Assembly: GCA_013339895.1 (NCBI GenBank)
Contig: JABACO010000013.1
Span: forward strand, 8,060,504 to 8,124,503
Source of the DNA: Ephydatia muelleri
Lineage: Eukaryota; Porifera; Demospongiae; Spongillida; Spongillidae
DNA: 64,000 bases
Direction of reading: 5' to 3'
Below, in pieces: positions 12,262-21,826 of the stretch (position 1 is the stretch's first letter; every line of letters starts with the position of its first letter). A program made the translations under genes and the position numbers. The notes under the pieces were generated by a model, which was not told the DNA's origin, did no database searches, and worked only from the letters and a program-made list of their open reading frames with translations.

Positions 12262-12916
12262 CTCATAGCTGTGCCTCGACACCCTGCGTGCATCGAGCAA
12301 AGTGTTATCGTCTCGTTTAAAAAGGATAGCCTATACCCCACGTGCGCGCGCGGTAGAGCGGCATAGCTGGAGCGGATGACAGCCACACCTATTATGTCTA
12401 TGTGAAGCGCTAATGATACCATTTCTGGCTGGCAATGCAAAGTGACAATGCCTCGTCTGACAACATAAAATAGTATACGAGGATTCCTTGACGGCCACCC
12501 ATTGTCTATCCTGCGCTAGATGATGTGGGGAATATGTGTCATCACTCTGATTGCTTTCGCATCACATCTGCATCGTGTGGCGACAGGTACGGTGTTTCTG
12601 TGATAAACAGTCTGTTCTGCGTGGTTGAATTTAGCTTTCTGCCTGACTTGCGTACACCTTTCTCACGCGATAGTTACCTTAACACACGCGTTTCGCGTCA
12701 TTATTGCAAGTTAAACTCCTATCAGTTATAGTAATGTACGCGACTTTTTTCAGTAATGTGTACCGCATTTTGCTGGAGGAGCGATTTTCTGTTTCGAATC
12801 CATTGACATTTTACATGTATGCGCAGTCTGAATTTATTTTTTAATAGAAAAAATATACACGCGTGATCGTTTTGGTAGTAGCTTTTGTACATTTTCTTTA
12901 CTTAGTATCACTGAGC

Positions 12917-12918
<2 letters not shown>
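12262..12918. other. Spacer without recognised gene
   Basis: No domain, repeat or splice structure recognised. Short frames on both strands are unsupported. Confidence 0.4.
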
Positions 12919-12974
<56 letters not shown>

Positions 12975-13034
12975 GTGCGTGTGTGTGTGTGTGTTTAATT
13001 TTGTGTGTGTGTGTGTGGGGAGGGGGGGGGGGGA
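12919..13034. repeat. (TG)n microsatellite and G-run
   Basis: About 70 bases of TG with a few interruptions, then a second TG run and a G-rich stretch at 13017-13034. Confidence 0.95.
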
Positions 13035-13149
13035 GGCGAGTTCCAGGTGAGCTTTACGTCTGCAGTATTTTGCGCTTGGGGCTCTATACCGTAATTTGTG
13101 AAAAATAATTTTTCATTGTCACAACAGTAATGATGGCAAGTGTGGAGAT

Positions 13150-13520
13150 TTAGGATGGGTTTGTATCCCTTTGGTTGTTGACACCTATGGTGCGTGGGGT
13201 CAAGAGGCTGTGAAGAGTTTTGCTCAGTTGGCCTCACGGCTGGCAATCACCTGCTCCAAGCCAAAGTGTGTCATCACACGCGACCTATACTATATGGCAG
13301 ACTAAACACCTGCCTTGTGCGATCAGTAGCATCGGCCATCCTTAGTAGGATTGAGCCCACCCCCCCTTTGAACTGCTCTCTATTACTTGCTTGCTATATA
13401 TTTGCTATTGAAATGAGGTGTTATTTAGCTTTGGTCATGTTCTTGTGTATTTTGTTTGTCAATATTGTTGTGTAATATTTTTGTGAATAATCAATAAAAA
13501 AATAAAAAAAATAAAAAATA
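13150..13520 (+). mobile_element. Retroelement 3'-end fragment (RT-type, family unassigned)
   Basis: Translated pieces PLVVDTYGAWGQEAVKSFAQ and VRSVASAILSRIE resemble the extreme C-terminus of retroelement polyproteins and pair with a second copy at 47831-48240. AATAAA-rich A-tract sequence follows at about 13490-13520, as at a retrotransposed 3' end. It is a broken fragment lacking the catalytic core. LINE origin is most likely from the A-rich tail, but the class is not proven. Confidence 0.55.
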
Positions 13521-13621
13521 ATTCATTATTGAATTGAAATGATTTGTTATTATAACAATATTACACAACAATATTGACAAACAAAATACACAAGAACATG
13601 ACCAAAGCTAAATAACACCTC
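13415..13621. repeat. Perfect 65-bp inverted repeat (hairpin)
   Basis: 13415-13479 and 13557-13621 are exact reverse complements over 65 bases, separated by a 77-base AT-rich spacer. The left arm is the 3' end of the retroelement fragment, so the right arm is an inverted copy of that 3' end. Confidence 0.95.
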
Positions 13622-14291
13622 AGAAAGAATTTAGAGGGCAATATCGGGACATTATAGCCCTCACATTAGCCCTTACTAGGTTCAGATTGAGCCGGCCATA
13701 CAGCTCTGATAGAACACTCATTATTATTATTATTATTATTATTATATTATAATACAATAATTATACACACATATGTGCAATAATAAAATATTATTATGTA
13801 TTCTACATACATAAAAAGAATTTCTGAGTGATATTTTGGATACTGTAATTTGTGAAATATAATATTTCAATATAATTATATATTCTTCACACGTAAAATA
13901 AAAAACGGATTATCGGCAAAAATATTTCAACATAAAAATTTCAATCCTATGGTCAGCTCAGATATTTTATTATTTGGGATACATGGACCTTACTAGCATA
14001 AGTTACACATTATCTACGTGTCCAATGGAACATATCATGTAAATCTAGTATTCCTTAGGTTTGCTTATTTTAACTTAAAATACATCGCCTAAAGTACAAG
14101 TACATGTATAATTAAATGATCTAGGATAACTATCAACAGGATTTGGTAGTGAATTCCCACCAGAATTTTTAGCTATAAATAAAAATGCTGTGAATTTTAA
14201 CTGATCAAAAGAGATGAAGAATTTGCAAAGTTGGCACGTCAGACTCTTAGCTGTATCTACCTGCCGGTTGATAACCTTTCTCCTTTCACAG
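13622..14291. other. AT-rich spacer with (ATT)n; upstream of receptor gene
   Basis: (ATT)n lies at about 13720-13745, with AT-rich sequence after it. No first exon or signal-peptide exon of the receptor gene could be identified. Confidence 0.5.
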
Positions 14292-17054
14292 GCCTGACTC
14301 CAGCAATCTCCTGGTCCAGCAATATTGTTGCCAACAACAGTTTGGTGTCGTTTGCAGTTGTCAAGGTGACAGTGACACAGTTTACAACTGACCTGAATCC
14401 CTTGGTGTGTGGGAACGTCACTAGAGGCCAGTGGTATGGTCCAACTGGCTCTATACTGCAAGACTCCTCAGCCAATAGCGCTGGAGGTTATGGTCAGTTT
14501 AGCGGGCAAGAAGGGGCGGAGCTCTATGCAGGAACCTTCTATCAGGCATCAGGGGGTGTCCATTGTTGTGCCAACACCACCGTCACACTCTGTATCACAC
14601 TGTTCGCTGATCCAGTCTTAGCAAACAGCAGCAATCTGGCTTCTGTGAACCCTGCTATGCACGCTCTTTCTATAGCAGCTGCCAGTAAGCATTTGGGAGG
14701 GATTTTGCACACAACATGCCCATGATAAAATATTGCGCATCCACAGATGGTCCTAACATCAGAGGAGGTGTCCAGTTTCAGCTGTTGACACCTACAAATG
14801 TTGATCCACCAGTGTTCCAGTTGACCTGCACCAGCACTGGTTCTCCTCCTACAGTTGTGCGATGGGCAGTCATTGCAGGGTCAGTTACTGGCTCATCAAC
14901 ATCATCGCAAACAGTGACAGAGCGATCAACGTCTACTTACAACAACACTCTGACAGTGACTGGCTCAGCCACTGGAAGGTACACGTGCACTGTCACCACC
15001 ACCTGTTCACCAGTGTGTGGAGGGTTCGCTTACCTTGAATCCAAGAACCATTCAATCATCTTTCACTGTACAAGGTAGGCACTGCCTCATGAAGGGTGTC
15101 TTTGTACCACCTCTATACAGCTCCTCCTGACCCACCCACTGGTGTCACTGCTGTGCAGTCTGGTCCCACATCTGTCAGTGTCTCTTGGACTGCACCAACC
15201 TCAGGTGGTCCAGTGACCAGATATGATATCTACTATGTGGCTAATGGAGGCCCAAGTACAAGTGGAGGTTCAACCACTTCAATCTCTTATGTCCTAACCA
15301 ACCTTCAAGTTGGGGTTCAGTACAACATGTCTGTTGTGGCCGTGGGCAGCCATCTTCCATCTCAGAGGAGAGAGGTCGTAGCGCTAGGTATGTAACTTGG
15401 AGGAGGTTAGGTACACCGTTTGTGACATATCCGAATAAAGCCTTTACGCAATGTGGGCGCACATACACTTGCACATGCTGCGTATGTACTTATGGGCACA
15501 TGCATACGTGTATGATGGGACCTTTGCATCAGCACACGTATGCGTGTATAGACTGGGGACCTTTGCTTGAACACACATACATGTATGGATGTACTTCACA
15601 TGTCATGAAAAACACAAACACATTTCAGTACTTGGACCTGTGGGTGGACTCCAAGCTTTCAACAAGACCTTCACAACCATCACACTCACATGGCAACCTC
15701 CTCCTGTCCCCAATGTGGTGATCATCATATATCAGGTGACCTACTCCACCAATGGAGTAGTGAACACCTACAACACAACCACACCCCAAGTTACAATAAC
15801 AGGGCTGGTACCAAGGACCACCTACACCTTCTCTGTCACTGCTTACACCATCACAGGACCAGGGACGTCACAACAATTACAGACCAGCACTGCAGATATA
15901 CGTACGTATGAGCACACCATTTCCTCCCTTTACACCAAATAATGGGCAGCTAATCCAATCAATGATCGTACAATCATTTATCTACTGTGGATATTGGATT
16001 TATTAATTGTCCAGGATTGGATTTATTAATTGTCCAGGGGGATTTATTAATTGTCCAGGATGATTTATCAGGGATTTATTATAAGTCCAGGGGGGATTTA
16101 TTTGGTTGCCCTTCATCACCCCCTTGTAGGATTATTAAATGGAGTAGCTTGATGTGGTGCATTTATGCATGCACACGTAATGTACCTTGGTGCTCAGAAC
16201 ATCATCTCCTTCATACTCACTCCCCACAGCCACAGTGAGTGGAGTCTCAGCCTTTGCCCTCAACACCACGTCTGTCAGGGTGTGCTGGCTGTCTCTCCAG
16301 CTCCCTCCAGATGGCACCCTTACAGGGTACACAGTGTATTATCGTTCACATCCCAACACGTCTGACAAGAGGCAGTCGCGTGTGTACACTGTTTTGCCTA
16401 GCTTCCCACCTACCACCACATGGGTAGATATCACTACCCCTGGCACCACCACTATGTATCAGTTTAGCGTGGTAGCTACAGTGACCATATCAGAACATTT
16501 TTATACAGAGGAGGTTGAATATTGGTTGGATTCAACCACAATGGGGTCAGAAGGTGGGCTCTAATTTGCATAATCCACATGAGAATGAGTTATGATTCAC
16601 ACATATATTGTCTTTCCTCCAGATGATGTCATAACGGTGTCATACTTTGAAAGCGTTCTAGCAGGCTCCCTAGCTGCCGAGTTTGTTGTGCTTGCAGTTG
16701 TCATGGTGATTGCAATTATGGTGACACTATTCATAGTGCTCAAGAGATCCAGAAGGTGTGTGTGTGGGGAGGGGGAAGAGGAGAACTCACTGGTTCCTCA
16801 CAAATGCTTGCTATAATGAATGTTATTTATTGACACACACACAGTCATTCCTCTGCTGCTAAGCCAGCAGTCATTCCTGCTGTTGAAAGGTAAAAAAGCT
16901 CACTCTTAGCAAGTCATATACGTGTGATCTGTTGATATTATGTGCATTTCTTTGCAGTAGTATTGCCATGACGCCCTGCGATGCGTACATGTATGCTGAA
17001 GCAGGGGCTGAAAAGTTGGAGTACTATGAAGAACTCTCTGGCAGTTATTTGTAA
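14292..17054 (+). CDS. Ig-like/fibronectin III single-pass receptor (5' partial)
   Basis: Eight exons are recognisable: 14292-14684, 14747 to about 15016, 15121-15387, 15629-15901, 16230-16553, 16623-16755, 16845-16889 and 16958-17054. All extracellular exon borders are phase 1, the classic shuffling class. Exon 1 encodes a Cys-containing extracellular domain not recognised; exon 2 an Ig-like domain (LTCTSTGSPPTVVRW, GRYTCTVTT); exons 3-5 three FN3 domains, each with its core Trp (SVSVSWTAP, TITLTWQPP, SVRVCWLSL). Exon 6 has the membrane span (EFVVLAVVMVIAIMVTLFIV) with a basic stop-transfer KRSRR. The last two exons give a short cytoplasmic tail with tyrosines (AYMYAEAG, EYYEELSGSYL) that could be phosphorylated. 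The signal peptide lies upstream and was not found; the exon 2 donor is the least certain border. Likely a cell-surface adhesion or signalling receptor; ligand unknown. Confidence 0.85.
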
Positions 17055-17142
17055 CCCCATTGATGCGTAGTTTTTGGTTGTTATTTATACATTTAATTTG
17101 GTGCTGGAATGTGGTTGTCAGCTCGAGCGGGTGGAATAGTGG

Positions 17143-17192
17143 AGGGGGGGAGAGAGAGAGAGAGAGAGAGAGAAGTGGGGGGGGGGGGGAAT
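17143..17192. repeat. (GA)n and poly-G
   Basis: A GAGAGA run of about 26 bases flanked by G-runs, just 3' of the receptor gene. Confidence 0.9.
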
Positions 17193-17524
17193 GGGACCCT
17201 ATGTCCCTCTCAGGATGGGCGGTATAGTCTCGCTTTATAATGATGCATGTATTATAATGTGCTTAAAATTATGCATTGCATATAATAATATTAAAAATAT
17301 TTTTACGAATCCGTGCATGGTTTGCATATGAAATCATAGCAATGCACAATATATGATATGAATGATGTAATACAGTTGGAAACTTAGGTTCTGGGCACAT
17401 CCATTGGATAACAGACATTGGTGAATCTTGTAACACTACTCTGGAAGCAACCATTGACTGTGCAGGGAGAGCAGCTAGCTGGTTCTTCATCTGGCACTGC
17501 ACTGCAGTTCGATGCAATGCTACA

Positions 17525-18262
17525 GTGGTACAACCCTGCCCTGATATCTCCATTGCAGGAGCCACAGTACAACCCTGCCCTGATGTCTCCATTGCAGGAG
17601 CCACAGTACAACCCTGTCCTGATATCTCCATTGCAGGAGCCACACTACAACCCTGCCCTGATATCTCCATTGCAGGAGCCACAGTACAACCCTGTCCTGA
17701 TATCTCCATTGCAGGAGCCACAGTACAACCCTGTCCTGATATCTCCATTGCAGGAGCCACAGTACAACCCTGCCCTGATATCTCCATTGCAGGAGCCACA
17801 GTACAACCCTGCCCTGATGTCTCCATTGCAGGAGCCACAGTACAACACTGTCCTGATATCTCCATTGCAGGAGCCACAGTACAACCCTGCCCTGATGTCT
17901 CCATTGCAGGAGCCACAGTACAACACTGTCCTGATATCTCCATTGCAGGAGCCACAGTACAACACTGTCCTGATATCTCCATTGCAGGAGCCACAGTACA
18001 CCACTGCCCTGATATCTCCATTGCAGTACAACCCTGCCCTGATATCTCCATTACAGTACAACCCTGCCCTGATGTCTCCATTGCAGGAGCCACAGTACAA
18101 CCCTGCCCTGATATCTCCATCGCAGGAGCCACAGTACAACCCTGCCCTGATATCTCCATTGCAGGAACCACAGTACAACCCTGCCCTGATATCCCCATTG
18201 CAGGAGCCACAGTACAACCCTGCCCTGCTATCTCCATTGCAGGAGCCACATTACAACATGAT
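17525..18262. repeat. 39-bp minisatellite, about 19 copies
   Basis: The unit begins CAGGAGCCACAGTACAACCC and ends TCTCCATTG. Because 39 is a multiple of three and the unit lacks stops in several frames, four long frames are open at once, for example one with a QEPQYNPALISPL repeat (17418-18314, plus) and one with MEISGQGCTVAPA (minus). Two adjacent units near 18020-18060 lack the GAGCCA segment. A real secreted or low-complexity protein cannot be excluded, but overlapping open frames on both strands are the expected artefact. Confidence 0.93.
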
Positions 18263-18310
18263 ATCATGCAGGTGGCTGGTGTATATACCAGGCAGGAGCT
18301 GGTTTCACAG

Positions 18311-18538
18311 TTAGTACAGAATGGCAACATACAGTAAACCGTAGCATGGACATTCCAGGTTTTCATTCTGAATAACCCTTTGTGTCTGACAGCCCGCACA
18401 TACAACAGCTTGACAAGGTAGCTGTACTCGCCTGTGAAAAATGCTATGGCAGATGAAACATTTCAGCTTGTCCAGTGTTGAGCCTCTTTTATTACATTTG
18501 CAACATATCACTGCCCGGTACAGTGTAATGGTACTCAT
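18311..18538 (-). pseudogene. Small Cys/His cluster, RING-like (uncertain)
   Basis: A 75-residue frame contains [27 protein letters not shown] and LPCQAVVCAGC: paired cysteines with a histidine, spaced like a RING or similar zinc finger. No flanking exons with a matching domain were found. It may be an exon of an unknown gene or a fragment of a transposon-derived protein. Confidence 0.35.
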
Positions 18539-18539
18539 G

Positions 18540-18860
18540 ATGGAAACTTTCTACAGAACCTGACCGGCCACCAGGCCATTGCGAACACCCTTGCCATCAA
18601 CACGGACAATGTGCAGGTGTCTGGATGTATGTTGTGTGGAGGGTCATAGATGTCTACGGTACCCAGGTGATAATGGCAGCATCCACTTCTGGGCCTGGCA
18701 CTCTCGATATAACTTCCACAAGCTGCAGACTGCAGTGCAGCCAGGGTCATTGGACAGTGAGGTGGGGATGTTCCACTGTATGTACGACATGAGTGGTTGT
18801 CATCTGATAACAGTAGAAGCTGACAAAACTATTAAAATGTATGAAACTGTGGTAAGAAGG
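18540..18860 (+). CDS. PLRG1: PLRG1/PRL1-like WD40 C-terminal fragment
   Basis: Pieces [36 protein letters not shown] and [10 protein letters not shown], then [14 protein letters not shown], match the last WD40 blades of pleiotropic regulator 1, a Prp19/NTC spliceosome subunit. A 40-base intron (18630-18669; donor GAT|GTATGT, acceptor CCCAG) joins VSG to DNGS in frame. A strong donor GTG|GTAAGA follows near 18852. Upstream blades and the N-terminus are not in the neighbouring sequence, which instead holds a minisatellite, so this is either the end of a gene whose earlier exons were lost or misassembled, or a truncated duplicate. Its preserved splice sites argue against a processed copy. Confidence 0.8.
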
Positions 18861-19002
18861 GAAATGTAAAACTGTTTATGAGCTTGCTTGTTATGTTGGG
18901 TCCAGATTATGAATCAGTTTTGTCAGACAGAGGAAAGTCATCTTATTGTATGGAAGTCAGAAATTGTTCAGAGGATGATGTACGTATGGCTTCTCTTTTA
19001 AC

Positions 19003-19115
19003 ATACACACAGGCACACACACACGGACACACACAGACACACACACACGGACACACACAGACACAGACACACACACACACACATGCACACACACACACAC
19101 ACACACACACACCTA
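19003..19115. repeat. CA microsatellite
   Basis: Interrupted then pure (CA)n. Confidence 0.95.
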
Positions 19116-19119
19116 TATA

Positions 19120-20433
19120 CAGAATGCATTCCACAGGGACAATCTCCATGTTGTGTTACCAAAAGACCAGCTGAGGAAATGAAGATACATGGTTTTGGGT
19201 TATGACTATCAAAACTCACAACTTAAATGTCAGAGTTTGTACTCAAAGTTCTATCGCAGAGTGTCTCTGGTGACATCCACTCTAACACACAGTCTCGGCT
19301 CAGTTCATATCCCCTGAGGTTGATCTTAATGTCCAGGCTGGTCCCCACTAGAACACTGGAAGCACACAACGAGCCATGTACCACCTGAGAATGCAAGAAG
19401 TGAGGGAGGGGGAGAGGGGACAAAGGAGGGAGAGAGGGGAAAAAGGAGGGGGAGGAGGAGGGGAGAGGGGACAAAGGAGGGAAGGAGGGGAAGAAGGGAC
19501 AAAGGAGGGGGAGGGGGAGAAGGGAGGAGGAGGGGGAGGGGGAGAAGGGGAGGAGGACGGGGGAGGGGAGAGAAGGGGAGGAGGAGGGGAGGGGAGAAGG
19601 GGAGGAGGATGAGGGGAGAGAAGGGGAGGAGGAGGGGGAGAAGGGGAGGGAGGAGGGCGGAGAAGGGGGAGGAGGAGGGGGAGAAGGGAAGGAGAGGGGA
19701 GAGGGAGGAGGAGGGGGAGAAGGGGAGGAGGAGGGGAGAAGGGGAGGGGAGGAGGGGGAGAAGGGAGGAGGAGGAGGGGAGAAGGGGAGGAGGAGGGGAG
19801 AAGGGGAGGAGGAGGGGGAGAAGGGGAGGAGGAGGGGAGAAGGGGAGGAGGAGGGGAGGGAGAAGGGGAGGAGGAGGGGAGGGGAGAAGGGGAGGAGGAG
19901 GGGGAGAAGGGGAGGAGGAGGGGGAGAAGGGGAGGAGGAGGGGGAGGGGAGAAGGGGAGGAGGAGGGGGAGGGGAGAAGGGGAGGAGGAGGGGGAGAAGG
20001 GGAGGAGGAGGGGGAGAAGGGGAGGAGGAGGGGGAGAAGGGGAGGAGGAGGGGGAGAAGGGGAGGAGGAGGGGGAGAAGGGGAGGAGGAGGGGGAGAAGG
20101 GAGGAGGAGGGGGAGAAGGGGAGGAGGAGGGGGAGAAGGGGAGGAGGAGGGGGAGAGGGGATAAAGAAAGGGAGGGGGAGGGGGGGAGAGAGGTAGTCTC
20201 ATATTTCACATGATGTCATAGTGTCACACTACTTTCTGTTAGCTAGGAAGGCCATGCCAGATGTGGTCTTTGTGGCAATGCTGATGAGGTGTCTAGAAGT
20301 GAGGTTCACTTGGGAGGGAGGTTATTGTCACTGCTGGGGAAGACTGTGTACATGCCATGGTGTCCCCTGGATGCCCTCAGGAATCCCATGAGGTCTCCAT
20401 GACACATATACTCCACCACCATACACACAGGAC
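19120..20433 (-). pseudogene. Tyrosine-kinase-like domain, broken, catalytically degenerate (copy 1)
   Basis: Minus-strand exons follow kinase order. 20433 to about 20236 gives hinge VCMVVEYMCHGDLMGFLRAS and, after a frame change near 20308, helix E (HLISIATKTTSGMAFLAN). 19387-19226 gives subdomains VIb-VIII: VVHGSLCASSVLVG in place of VHRDLAARNVLV, NLRGYEL in place of the DFG region, and EWMSPETL. About 19165-19125 gives a decayed WSFGNTTW (subdomain IX). The catalytic Asp of HRD and the DFG motif are both missing, so even the parent was probably a pseudokinase. The intron between the exons is filled by the purine-rich tract 19395-20190. No intact kinase is present. A relative lies at 33531-34140. 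Confidence 0.7.
19395..20190. repeat. Purine-rich GGAGGAGGGGGAGAAGG tract
   Basis: About 800 bases almost purely A/G on the plus strand, with units near 18-20 bases. It is a potential triplex (H-DNA) sequence. Pro-Ser and Gly-Glu frames over it are artefacts. Confidence 0.95.
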
Positions 20434-20659
20434 CTAAATGGAGAAATTCAAACAATTTACAGTATTCTTTTTTTTTTTTTGTATTTGTTATTACTCAGAG
20501 ATGGTTGTCTATAACAGAATATTGATTTTGATGCCATTAGTATAAGTGTGTCAATCAAACCACCACCTGGCCACACCTGCAATATATTTCATTTGTATGA
20601 CAAGTGGTTTTTAGTCATCTTATTAAGTTGGTCATTCCATGTATGATATTGGAAAGAAG

Positions 20660-20835
20660 GGTTACAGAGGAAGGGAGGAGGAGAGGGAAGGAGGGGGAGG
20701 AGGAGGGAGGGGTAGGGGAGGAGGAGGGGAGGAGGAGGAGGAGGAGGAGGGGAGGAGGAGGGAAGGAGGAGGAAGGAGGAGGGAGGTGAAGGTGGATAAG
20801 GAGGGGAGGAGGGAGGGAAAGGGGGAGGAGGAGAG
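20660..20835. repeat. Purine-rich GGAGGA tract
   Basis: About 175 bases of A/G-rich repeat similar to 19395-20190. Confidence 0.93.
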
Positions 20836-20837
20836 GA

Positions 20838-20960
20838 GCAGCAGTAGTGTCACACTTGAGTTCCTCAATCATCATTGTGCACACTGCGGACCATAACTCT
20901 CCCAAGCCAGCAAGGTGGAGAGGAGTGTAATGTGTAGTCTGTATTATGTTACTAAAATAA
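20838..20960 (-). pseudogene. Isolated ankyrin-repeat fragment
   Basis: The translation reads HYTPLHLAGLGELWSAVCTM followed by MIEELKCD, which aligns with the TPLHLAALGGSLSAVCTLIDEFKCD unit of the ankyrin gene at 22-27.6 kb. It lies about 900 bases 3' of that gene and the same strand. It is a single diverged repeat cut off by the purine tract, most likely debris from repeat-array rearrangement. Confidence 0.7.
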
Positions 20961-21826
20961 ATGTGTGTGTTAAACATATGAGCCATTCTATTGTAATGTC
21001 ATCATTATGTAATGCAACTGTATTATCATCATTATGTAATGCAACTGTATTATCATCATTATGTAATGAGACTGCTCCAGCAGTGTGTTAGGGAGCCATG
21101 TGGTGTGTTCATGTACCACTCACACTACCACACCCACCAATGCTGTGCACACTATGGACTCACAGCCCTCTGTGTGTTTAGAGTGGGGAAGGTGTGTCCC
21201 CCTCCATTGCTGGTGGACCCCATGCCTCCCCTGTCATCCTGAGGTGTGCTCATGTACTACAATCCACCTTCCTCCCTAGTCTCGGCTAGGTAGCCTGATG
21301 ATGATGGTTGAGAACACATACCCCTCTTGTGAGGCATGGGCAAATGGGAGGGGTGTAGCAGATATCATTATGTGGTTGCCGTGGGCAATTATTATTACAT
21401 AATGAAACCGATGGGAGTGAGAACAATCTTGAATTCTACACAGTCTGGCTTCACAATATCTTCTTTAAGGCTGGCTGTGATTGCGTGTGTATGTCGTTGT
21501 TTTGTAGTGGTATAAACAATGTGCTGTGTGTATATATGTGCAGGCCAGTTTGTTGATGAGTCTCTGATTTGGCTTATTGGTTGGGGTTCTATGCTGCATG
21601 TATACATTCACTTGTACTTGTTTCCATCCTTTTACACAATCATACCCACATTCTCCAAGACAGTGTCTTAACTAAACACAAAGCAAAACTCTAAAACAAA
21701 TTTATAAAAAATAAAGTACACAATTATTAATGGTTCTATGGCAGAAAGATTCAAAATGAAAATAAACGTGTACACAAAATACACTAGGCACATCTCTGTT
21801 CTAAACTCTAAATCACACAACATGCT
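20961..21826. other. Spacer 3' of the ankyrin-Roc gene
   Basis: Contains three copies of a 25-base ATTATGTAATGCAACTGTATT-type direct repeat at 21004-21070. No gene is recognised; it probably includes the 3' untranslated region of the minus-strand gene. Confidence 0.45.

Noticed and set aside
17418-18337. Two plus-strand repeat proteins of 298 and 270 residues
   Set aside because: Overlapping frames on both strands of one 39-bp minisatellite; no independent support for either.
19223-20209. Long Pro/Ser-rich and Gly/Glu-rich frames
   Set aside because: They are translations of the homopurine tract; only the kinase-like end (19226-19387) is meaningful.
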